NCBI RefSeq assembly: GCF_002563855.1
Contig: NZ_PDJQ01000001.1
Coordinates: 1,860,001-1,924,000 of the forward strand
Source of the DNA: Tepidiforma thermophila
GTDB lineage: Bacteria; Chloroflexota; Dehalococcoidia; Tepidiformales; Tepidiformaceae
Direction of reading: 5' to 3'
DNA length: 64,000 nt
In this document: in pieces, positions 43,911 to 50,890 of the stretch
How positions within the stretch are numbered: the stretch's first letter is position 1
Layout: each line of letters opens with the position of its first letter
Notes under the pieces: model-generated
The model's database searches: none
Told to the model about the DNA's origin: nothing
What the model saw: the letters and a program-made list of their open reading frames with translations, nothing else
Program-made: the position numbers and the translations under genes

Positions 43911-45335
43911 ATGCCCTTCCTTTGCTCGCTCCGCACCCGGGAAGACTGGTTCATCGCGCTTGCCTTTGCGGCCGGCTCCGTGGCCTTCACCGTGGCGTTC
44001 TTTGTCCAGCCGATTACGGACCCGGTTGGTCTGGCGATTGTCGTATTGCTCGCCGGGCTGACAGAGGCCCTCTCAGTCCGGCTCTACTTCGGCGGCTGGG
44101 TTTCCGTGAGCTTCGTCGGGACCGCGATGGCGGCGGTCCTGTTCGGCCCGCCCGGGGCTGTGACCGTAGCAGCGGTTATCGCCCTGGTCGGGTACTTCCG
44201 TCGAGAGCGCGCGCAGAGAAAGCTTGCGTTCAACTTTGGGCACGAGACGCTGGCAGCGTTCGTGGCGACCATGCTCGTGGCCGGGGTCCAGGCTGTACTC
44301 GGCAGCTACCTTCCGCGGTCCGTGCTCGCCCTCGTCGAAGGGGGCCTGGCTTCGCTCGCCCTGTTCGCGGTCGACGGGGTCGCCGTGGCGGCCATCATTT
44401 CGCTGACGACGCAACGGAGCTTCGGCGCGACCTTCCGCGACAACATCGGCTGGCTGTTCCCCTACTACGGCGTGCTCGGGCTCGTCGCCGGCGGCCTGGC
44501 GGTCATCTTCAATGAGCTTGGCGTGGCAGCCGTCGCAGTCATGGTGCTGCCGGTGGTGCTCGCCCGGTACTCAGTCACCCAGTTCGTCGAACGCACTCGG
44601 GAGAACGTGCTCCGCCTGGAGCGTTCGAACGAGCAGCTCCACCGCGCCTACATCGAAATCCGCGATATGTCGGAGCAGCTCCGGGATGCCTATACCGGCA
44701 CGCTGGAGTCGCTGGTCACCGCGCTGGACGTCCGCGACCAGGAGACAAGGGGCCACTCGGTACGGGTAGCGCACCACGCACTGGATATCGCCAGGCTGCT
44801 CGGCATCAAGGACGAGGAAGAGCTGCTCACGATCTACCGGGGTGCCCTCATGCACGACGTCGGCAAGATCGGGGTGCCCGACGCAATTCTGCTGAAACCG
44901 GACCGGCTGACCGAGGAGGAGTGGGAGTTTATGCGGCGCCACCCCGCAATTGGCTACCGCATCCTCGCGCAGGTGCCGTACCTCCGCCCGGCGGCAAAGA
45001 TCGTGCTGGCGCACCACGAGCGATGGGACGGGAACGGGTATCCGCGCGGCCTCGCAGGGGAGGAGATTCCGGTCGGAGCGCGTATCTTTGCCGTCTGCGA
45101 TACCTACGACGCCATCATCTCGGACCGGCCGTACCGGCGCGGTCAGTCGCCAGAGGAGGCGCTTGCTGAGATACTTCGGTGCGCGGGGACGCAGTTCGAC
45201 CCGCGGGTCGTCGAGGCGTTCGAAGCACTGTTCCCCCGGTGGAGGCAGGAGGAGCCAGGAAACCCCGCCCGGCCGCTGCTGTACCTCCCGGCATGGAGGC
45301 AGGCAGATGGTGCGCCAGGAAGAGCGGCGAGCTAA
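43911..45335 (+). CDS. Membrane HD-GYP domain phosphodiesterase
   Basis: Six or seven helices (residues ~12-230) precede a coiled stretch (RTRENVLRLERSNEQLHRAYIEI) and the HD-GYP domain. Its motifs are GHSVRVAHHALDIA, the HD pair H315-D316 in MHDVGKIG, HHERWDGNGYPRGLAG with GYP near 376-378, and VCDTYDAI. HD-GYP proteins hydrolyse cyclic-di-GMP. All metal-ligand motifs look intact, so it should be active. There is no GGDEF partner in the window. The TetR gene starts inside its last 29 bp, so the two are coupled. A structured region precedes its ATG. Confidence 0.88.
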   Translation: MPFLCSLRTREDWFIALAFAAGSVAFTVAFFVQPITDPVGLAIVVLLAGLTEALSVRLYFGGWVSVSFVGTAMAAVLFGPPGAVTVAAVIALVGYFRRERAQRKLAFNFGHETLAAFVATMLVAGVQAVLGSYLPRSVLALVEGGLASLALFAVDGVAVAAIISLTTQRSFGATFRDNIGWLFPYYGVLGLVAGGLAVIFNELGVAAVAVMVLPVVLARYSVTQFVERTRENVLRLERSNEQLHRAYIEIRDMSEQLRDAYTGTLESLVTALDVRDQETRGHSVRVAHHALDIARLLGIKDEEELLTIYRGALMHDVGKIGVPDAILLKPDRLTEEEWEFMRRHPAIGYRILAQVPYLRPAAKIVLAHHERWDGNGYPRGLAGEEIPVGARIFAVCDTYDAIISDRPYRRGQSPEEALAEILRCAGTQFDPRVVEAFEALFPRWRQEEPGNPARPLLYLPAWRQADGAPGRAAS

Positions 45336-45843
45336 GACTCGCCGCCAGCTGGTCGAAGCGGCACGTCGGGCAGTCGCAGCCCGCGGATTTGAAGGTGCCT
45401 CGCTCGACGCCATCGCAGCGTCGGCCGGGCTCTCGAAGGGCGCCGTCTACGCGCACTTCCCCACCAAGCTCGACCTCTACCTCGCAGTGGTCTCCGATGT
45501 GCTGGAGGAGGCCAGACGGCGACTCGAGCGGGCTGCCGAGGCGCTCGCAGCCGGAGCATCGCCGCCCGCCGCGGCCGAGGCGTTCCTGGGAACAACCCGC
45601 GATGCGGAGCACAGCGCACTCATGCTCGACATCTGGATAACTGCAGGCCGAGAGCGAGCCGTCGGGGAGCTGCTCGATGCCTTCCTCGCCGAGCGGTCGA
45701 CCCTGCTTGGGGCAGCGGCCATTCGGGCTGGTCAGGGGCCGAGAGAAGCACTGGCGACCGCCGAACTGGTCGGCCGGCTCATTGACGCCGCTGCGCTCCA
45801 CGCCCGCTACCGTGGCGCGGCGGCTGCGGGAGATTCAGCCTGA
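45307..45843 (+). CDS. TetR-family transcriptional regulator
   Basis: The 178-aa protein has a TetR N-terminal helix-turn-helix: RRQLVEAARRAVAARGFEGASLDAIAASAGLSKGAVYAHFPTKLDLYLAVV. The C-terminal ligand domain is helical and not assignable. Starting at ATG 45307 with GGAGG 8 nt upstream, it overlaps the HD-GYP gene by 29 bp, so it is cotranscribed with a c-di-GMP enzyme. It may regulate its own operon or a distant target. Regulators of this size usually bind hydrophobic effectors. Confidence 0.9.
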   Translation: MVRQEERRAKTRRQLVEAARRAVAARGFEGASLDAIAASAGLSKGAVYAHFPTKLDLYLAVVSDVLEEARRRLERAAEALAAGASPPAAAEAFLGTTRDAEHSALMLDIWITAGRERAVGELLDAFLAERSTLLGAAAIRAGQGPREALATAELVGRLIDAAALHARYRGAAAAGDSA

Positions 45844-45859
45844 CGCCCGGACATGATGA

Positions 45860-45882
45860 AGGGGCCGCATGGAGCGGCCCCT
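45860..45882. terminator. Bidirectional hairpin after tetR and the 30-aa gene
   Basis: AGGGGCCGC (45860-45868) pairs perfectly with GCGGCCCCT (45874-45882) around a 5-nt loop. It lies 17 bp after the tetR stop and 20 bp beyond the stop of the small gene read from the other side. On the minus strand CTTCATCAT follows, a weakly T-rich tail. Confidence 0.65.
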
Positions 45883-45902
45883 CCTGATGGGGTCGCTCTC
45901 TG

Positions 45903-45995
45903 TTACCAGCTGATGGTCAGCATGGGCGCAGCCGTCGAAACGACCGCGACCGCAGCCAGCGCGCCAGCAACGAGGAGCATCCGGAGCCTAGCCAT
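45903..45995 (-). CDS. Small hydrophobic peptide, 30 aa
   Basis: From ATG 45995 a 30-residue frame has a charged start (MARLR), a hydrophobic alanine/valine stretch and an end of PMLTISW before TAA. A GGGAGGTGCCT ribosome binding region sits 2-3 nt upstream. A TTGACA-18 bp-TATTAC promoter (46045-46074) reads into it, and a 9-bp hairpin lies beyond the stop. Promoter, leader, frame and terminator make a complete short transcription unit. It may be a membrane micropeptide or signal peptide. It is too short for homology by eye. Confidence 0.6.
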   Translation of the reverse strand: MARLRMLLVAGALAAVAVVSTAAPMLTISW

Positions 45996-46044
45996 TAGGC
46001 ACCTCCCGCGAGAATCCGGCGGCAAGATGCCGACCGGCCGGTAT

Positions 46045-46074
46045 GTAATACGGCGCGGAACAGAATGGTGTCAA
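46045..46074 (-). promoter_or_regulatory. Promoter of the 30-aa peptide gene
   Basis: TTGACA (minus strand, 46069-46074) is a perfect -35 box. TATTAC (46045-46050) is the -10, 18 bp apart. The expected transcript starts near 46038, leaving a leader of about 43 nt before ATG 45995. This is one of the strongest consensus promoters in the window. Confidence 0.65.
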
Positions 46075-46126
46075 GATGGTAAATCGCCGGGTGGCGAAGC
46101 TTTCGGCTGCGACAGTCCTTAATTTC

Positions 46127-47971
46127 TCAGTGCGCGGGCGGCGTCTCGCGGCGGTGGATGCTCAGTCCGAGCTCGAACTCTTCAATGAGCGCTTCGGCCA
46201 GGTCGCGTTCGGGCCCTGCGGGCACCTCGCCGCGATACGCCGCAAGCGCTAGCCGCGCCAGTTCATTCGCACCCCGCGTGCGCTCCGCTTCGGAAAGTTC
46301 TTCGGCGCGCGCTGCCTGGTGGAGGCGGATACGCTCCCGGAGCAGGTCTTCGATCTTCCTGTCAGCGGCTCGGCGGGCCTCCGCTTCGGTGAGCGGCGGC
46401 AGTCGATAGGCTGCGAGCTCCCTGGCTAGCTGGCCTGCTTCGTCCGAGGCAGCCAGCACAGCGTCCGGGTCGCGGAGCCAGCGGCGGAATACCTCGCGCT
46501 CAAGAGCGCCGGTGAAGAGCGACTCGGGGTAGTTGCGGTAGGCGAGCCGGAGCCCGGGATGCTGCAGGAGGAGGGCGAGTAGTACCTCTTCGGGTCCAAG
46601 GGGGCGACGCACCTCCTGCTCCGGGGCTCCCCTGGGGCGCGCCTGGCGTCCTCGACGCAGGCGGTCGGCAACGGTTGCCTCCGGTACCCCAAGATGCCGG
46701 GCGACCCGCTGGATGTAGAGCCCGCGCTCGACCGGGTCGCTCACCGCAAGAAGCACCGGGACGAGCCGGTCGACCAGGTGACGCACCTCGAGCGGCGACA
46801 GGGATCGGCGCCTGCCAAGCATGCGGAAGAGCAGGAACTCTACGAACGGCTGCGCTCCCGCGATGGCCTGCTCCCACGCGGGGCGGTCGTCCCGGACGAG
46901 TTCGTCGGGGTCGCGCCCTGCGGGCAGCGGGGCCACGCGGAGGTCGATGTCCGTATCGGCGGCAAGGGTATCGGCTGCGCGGGCGGCGTCAGCAGCCTGG
47001 TCTTCGCCGGTGAAGCCGAAGAGCAGGCTGCCGGCACGTTCGGCGGCGTTCATCCCGGCCGCATCCGGGTCGAGGGCGAGGACGATGCGCGGTGCGAAGC
47101 GGCGGAGCAGCGCAGCGTGGTGGCGCGTGAGGCTGGTGCCCATCGTCGCAACGAGGTTGCGGTAGCCTGCCTGCCAGGGCCCAAGGACATCCATGTACCC
47201 TTCGACGACGACGACTTCGCCATGCGCGCGGATGGCATCAGCGGCGGCGTGCAGGCCGAACAGCGTGCGGCCCTTGTCGAAGATCTCGGTCTGGGGCGAG
47301 TTCAGGTACTTGGGCTCTTCTCCGTGGAGGCCGCGGCCCGCCAGCGCCACGAACTCGCCGCGCTCGTTCGCGATTGGGATGATGACGCGTCCGCGGAACC
47401 GGTCGTATGGCTCGCGGCCCTTCTCGGCGTCAACGAGGACGCCGGCAGCCACCATGTCCGGGATGGTGTATCCGCGGTTCAGGAGAAAATCACGGAGGTG
47501 ATGCCACCCATCCGGGGCCCAGCCGAGATGCCATGCTGCAATGGTGTCGACGGTGAGTCCCCGCGCGCCCCTCAGGTAGTCAAGGGCCTCCGCGCCCCCA
47601 GGTTCGTGCAGCTGGCGCTCATAAAAGCCGACGGCAGCGGAAACGATGGCGGCCAGCCGTTCGATGTGGGAGCGGCGCTTCGGGTCGTCTTCGTGGAGCT
47701 GGATGCCGGCCTCGGCAGCGAGGATGCGGAGCGCCCCCCGGAAGTCGACGTTCTCTCGCTTCTCGACGAAGGTAAAGAGGTCGCCGCCCTCGCCGCAGGC
47801 GCCGAAACAGCGCCATGTCCCGCGTTCGGGAAAGACATAAAACGAGGGCGTCTTTTCGCTGTGGAAGGGGCAGAGGCCGCGGTAGCTCCGCCCGGACTTC
47901 TGCAGGGGCGTGACCCGCCCGATGTAGGCGACGAGGTCGACCTGCCGTTTAATGGCGTCAACAACGTCCAT
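46127..47971 (-). CDS. dnaG: DNA primase
   Basis: DnaG makes RNA primers for replication. The 614-aa protein starts with the CHC2 zinc domain: C34-x2-H37, then C55-x3-C59 (RCFGAC). The last pair has one more residue than the usual Cys-x2-Cys. The TOPRIM core follows (EVVVVEGYMDVLGPWQAGYRNLVATMGTSL, then RIVLALDPDAAG) and a C-terminal helicase-interaction part. TACGAT lies 6 nt before ATG 47971 without a ribosome binding site, suggesting a leaderless mRNA. It ends 130 bp from the small peptide gene. Confidence 0.95.
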   Translation of the reverse strand: MDVVDAIKRQVDLVAYIGRVTPLQKSGRSYRGLCPFHSEKTPSFYVFPERGTWRCFGACGEGGDLFTFVEKRENVDFRGALRILAAEAGIQLHEDDPKRRSHIERLAAIVSAAVGFYERQLHEPGGAEALDYLRGARGLTVDTIAAWHLGWAPDGWHHLRDFLLNRGYTIPDMVAAGVLVDAEKGREPYDRFRGRVIIPIANERGEFVALAGRGLHGEEPKYLNSPQTEIFDKGRTLFGLHAAADAIRAHGEVVVVEGYMDVLGPWQAGYRNLVATMGTSLTRHHAALLRRFAPRIVLALDPDAAGMNAAERAGSLLFGFTGEDQAADAARAADTLAADTDIDLRVAPLPAGRDPDELVRDDRPAWEQAIAGAQPFVEFLLFRMLGRRRSLSPLEVRHLVDRLVPVLLAVSDPVERGLYIQRVARHLGVPEATVADRLRRGRQARPRGAPEQEVRRPLGPEEVLLALLLQHPGLRLAYRNYPESLFTGALEREVFRRWLRDPDAVLAASDEAGQLARELAAYRLPPLTEAEARRAADRKIEDLLRERIRLHQAARAEELSEAERTRGANELARLALAAYRGEVPAGPERDLAEALIEEFELGLSIHRRETPPAH

Positions 47972-48046
47972 AGACCCATCGTACGTGCCCGAGCGGCCAG
48001 TGGTGGTGCCGCCACACGGGCCTGAACGTGCGTGGTGGCATTACGT

Positions 48047-49603
48047 CTAGGGAAGCTGCACGGTGGTGCTGGCCAGCGGCTGATTGCCGACGTAGACGGT
48101 GACGGTCGCCTGTCCCGAGCCGGCGGGGCGCGCCACCGAGATGACCGGAGACGACTGCCCGGTTGCGAGGGCGATACTGACGCTCTTGCTCGTCGTCTCG
48201 CCGCCGAGCTGGACCTGGACGACTACGGTGCTCACCGGGAGCGGGCCGCCGTCGTTTCGAACCACAACGTCGACTGTTGTTGTCGTAACGGTCGCAGAGG
48301 TAATCACGAGATTCGGCGCTTCAACAGGCGGCTGGAGCACGAAGGTCGCGCCGTTGTTGTCCTCCCGCTGCTCGCGCACGATATTCGCCGGGTCGACGGT
48401 TACCACCGCACGCGCCTCAGGCTGCGTAATCGGCGGGCTGACCGGGAATTCGACGACTGTCGAGCCTCCGTTGGCCGGGAGATTCACGTTGACAGCAAGC
48501 TCCTGCTGGGGCACATCCCCGCCGACGGCAACCACGAGCGGGCCGCTGTACGCGTTATTGCTGACGTTCGACACGGTGACCCGGAGGACCGCCCCGCCCG
48601 ACGCGAGCACGGCGTTGGTGGGCACGAAGTCGGGCGCGTTGGCAGAAGGCGACGGCGACGGCGAAACGGTGGCAGTCGGCGATGGTTCCGGGGTAGCGGT
48701 TGCTGTGGGGACGGGTGTCGGCGTGACATCCCGCACCGGCACAAGGTCGAGCGTGTCGAGCGGCTCGATGGCGGCCCGCCGGACCCACCCGGCGCGCCCC
48801 GCGGGCGGCTGCACGAGCAGCCACGAGAGGTCGCGGGTCTTCCCGGTAATCGTCACCTGTGCGCCGGCGCGGAGGCTGCCAGCCTCGGCGAAGGTGTCGC
48901 CGGGGCCCTCGCGCAGGGTGGCATCGGCAACCACGCGCCCCTGGATCGATTGGGGGCGTTCGCCCACTGGCTCAATGGCGACAACCCGGACCTTCGCGGA
49001 ATCTTTTGACGCGCCCGACTCCGCGAAGACGCGCACGAAGAGCTCGTACGTGCCTTTGCCCGGGAGCGTAAACCTGAGCGTCGCCCGGTAACGGTTGTCC
49101 GGCGGTACCTCAGCCAGGTCGATGGCGTCCACGACGCGGTCGCCGACGAACAGCTCGAAACGGCGGAGTGGCACGGTCGCTGAGGCCTGGACGATGGCCT
49201 CGTGCTCGCGATTGATTTCCAGCCGCTGGTCGCGAGTTGGGGATTCAATCTGGACCGCGAACTCGGTCGCGGGTGTTCCACTGTTGCCGCCATCGCCCCG
49301 CACCAGGTTCAAGACGAGAAACACGAGGACGCCGCCCACGACCGCCGCCAGGAACAGGAACAGGTAGAACATCGGCTGGCGGGCGGGTGGCTCCGCATCG
49401 GCGTAGTATTCGTCGTCCCAGTAACCGTCTTCCCCGGCGAACTCATCGTCTTCGTAGTACGGCTCTCCGGTATACCCGCCGATGGTCGGTGGCGCCGGTT
49501 CGTCGGGGGGATATGAACCGCCGATGACCGGCTCATCGTCTGGCGGATAGGTCGCACCGATGACGGGCTCGTTGTCGTAGCTGGAGCCGAAACGATTGGA
49601 CAT
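48047..49603 (-). CDS. Membrane-anchored CARDB/SH3-domain surface protein
   Basis: The 518-aa protein has an acidic, Pro/Tyr/Asp-rich cytoplasmic tail (residues 1-76) with three related units (EPVIGATYPPDD, EPVIGGSYPPDE, PPTIGGYTGE). One membrane helix follows (about 78-102), so the rest should face outside. It has an Ig-like region, an SH3-like module (LREGPGDTFAEAGSLRAGAQVTITG), a Thr/Pro/Ser linker (PTPVPTATATPEPSPT) and two CARDB-like domains (VTVSNVSNNAYSGPLVV; VVVRNDGGPLPVSTVVVQV). I do not recognise a named family. A cell-envelope structural or binding role is likely. It lies between dnaG and dgt on the same strand. Confidence 0.78.
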   Translation of the reverse strand: MSNRFGSSYDNEPVIGATYPPDDEPVIGGSYPPDEPAPPTIGGYTGEPYYEDDEFAGEDGYWDDEYYADAEPPARQPMFYLFLFLAAVVGGVLVFLVLNLVRGDGGNSGTPATEFAVQIESPTRDQRLEINREHEAIVQASATVPLRRFELFVGDRVVDAIDLAEVPPDNRYRATLRFTLPGKGTYELFVRVFAESGASKDSAKVRVVAIEPVGERPQSIQGRVVADATLREGPGDTFAEAGSLRAGAQVTITGKTRDLSWLLVQPPAGRAGWVRRAAIEPLDTLDLVPVRDVTPTPVPTATATPEPSPTATVSPSPSPSANAPDFVPTNAVLASGGAVLRVTVSNVSNNAYSGPLVVAVGGDVPQQELAVNVNLPANGGSTVVEFPVSPPITQPEARAVVTVDPANIVREQREDNNGATFVLQPPVEAPNLVITSATVTTTTVDVVVRNDGGPLPVSTVVVQVQLGGETTSKSVSIALATGQSSPVISVARPAGSGQATVTVYVGNQPLASTTVQLP

Positions 49604-49694
49604 GGCGGGCTGACCCGAGTATCAGCGCGCCTCCATCTACCTTCAAGGCAGAACGCTCCCGACAGTGAAACGCGGAGGAAAGGACCGTGCGTCT

Positions 49695-50747
49695 TCAGAC
49701 CTGCCAGCCGATCGCGTCAGGGCAGCCCAGCGACGCGGCCAGCCGGATGGCGAAACGGTCAGTCATGCCGCTCACGTAGTCTGCCGCCCTCCGCTCGACG
49801 GAGTCCTCGGGCAGGGAGTAGTCCGGCGAGATCTCGTTCGGGTGCCGGACGAAATACTCGAACAGGAACCGCACGATCCGCTTTCCCCGTTCAGCCTCAC
49901 GGCGAGTGTCGTCATACATGTAGACCCGCTGGAACATGAACTCGCGGAGTTCGTTGGCGGCGGCGTGAATCTCCGGGCTGAATCGGATCACCGGGTCGGG
50001 CCCTGCCCCGGTGGCTGACCAGCTGGCCGCGACAATATCGCAAATGAGGGTATCGAGTCGCTCGGCATGGCTGCGGCCGATGAGCCGTTTCGTGCTGTCG
50101 GGGAGGTCATCCTCGGTAATGATCCCCGCCCGGACGGCATCGAGGATGTCGTGGTTGAGGTACGCGATGGCGTCGGCGGTCTTCACCACCTGCCCCTCGA
50201 GGGTCACAGGAACGCCCCAGCCCTCGGCGAAGATGTCCTCGCGGGCTTTGGAACTTTTCTCGACGGCGTCGAGTACTTCGAAGGTCAGATTGAGCCCCTT
50301 GCCGCCGTTTTCGAGCCGGTCGAGCACGCGCACCGACTGGTAGTTGTGCCGGAACCCCTCGGGCAGGCACTCTGCCAGCGCCTCCTCGCCGGCATGGCCG
50401 AAGGGTCCGTGCCCGATATCGTGTCCCAGTGCAGCAGCCTCGGCGAGGTCCTCATTCAGGTTCAATGCGCGGGCGATGGTCCGGGCCACCTGGGCCACCT
50501 CGAGGGTGTGGGTGAGCCGGGTGACAAAGTGGTCCTGGGTCGGAGCGATGAAGACCTGAGTCTTGTGTTTCAGGCGCCGAAACGCCTTCGTGTGCAGGAT
50601 CCGGTCGCGGTCTCGCTGGAACTCGACGCGAAGCGGCGAGGGCGGTTCGGGGCGCTTTCGACCCCGGCTCGTGGCGCTCCGGGCAGCATAGGGGCTGAGG
50701 TTCGATTCGAGCGCCTCGAGCCGTCGCCGAACGTCGAACAGGTCCAT
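49695..50747 (-). CDS. dgt: dGTP triphosphohydrolase-like HD protein
   Basis: The 350-aa protein is a dGTPase-family HD hydrolase: RDRDRILHTKAFRRLKHKTQVF, then TRLTHTLEVAQVARTIARALNLNEDLAEAAALGHDIGHGPFGHAGE with the HD metal pair, and DAIAYLNHDILDA. It hydrolyses dNTPs to nucleosides and triphosphate, and balances the dNTP pool near dnaG. The shorter C-terminus matches the dGTPase-like subgroup rather than E. coli Dgt (~505 aa). TTGGGG-17 bp-TACAAT lies upstream, with TACAAT 9 nt before ATG 50747 and no ribosome binding site. Confidence 0.92.
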   Translation of the reverse strand: MDLFDVRRRLEALESNLSPYAARSATSRGRKRPEPPSPLRVEFQRDRDRILHTKAFRRLKHKTQVFIAPTQDHFVTRLTHTLEVAQVARTIARALNLNEDLAEAAALGHDIGHGPFGHAGEEALAECLPEGFRHNYQSVRVLDRLENGGKGLNLTFEVLDAVEKSSKAREDIFAEGWGVPVTLEGQVVKTADAIAYLNHDILDAVRAGIITEDDLPDSTKRLIGRSHAERLDTLICDIVAASWSATGAGPDPVIRFSPEIHAAANELREFMFQRVYMYDDTRREAERGKRIVRFLFEYFVRHPNEISPDYSLPEDSVERRAADYVSGMTDRFAIRLAASLGCPDAIGWQV

Positions 50748-50890
50748 ACGTTCGGGATTGTACGGTCCAAGTCCGCCTCCCCCAACCAGGCTCGGCAACC
50801 GGCACGGCGGGAGGAGGTCGCATCGGGGGCTCGGTCGTATGGCTCCCGGGCCCCGTTAGACGGGAGGCCCGGGGAGGTCCAGGCGGACGT

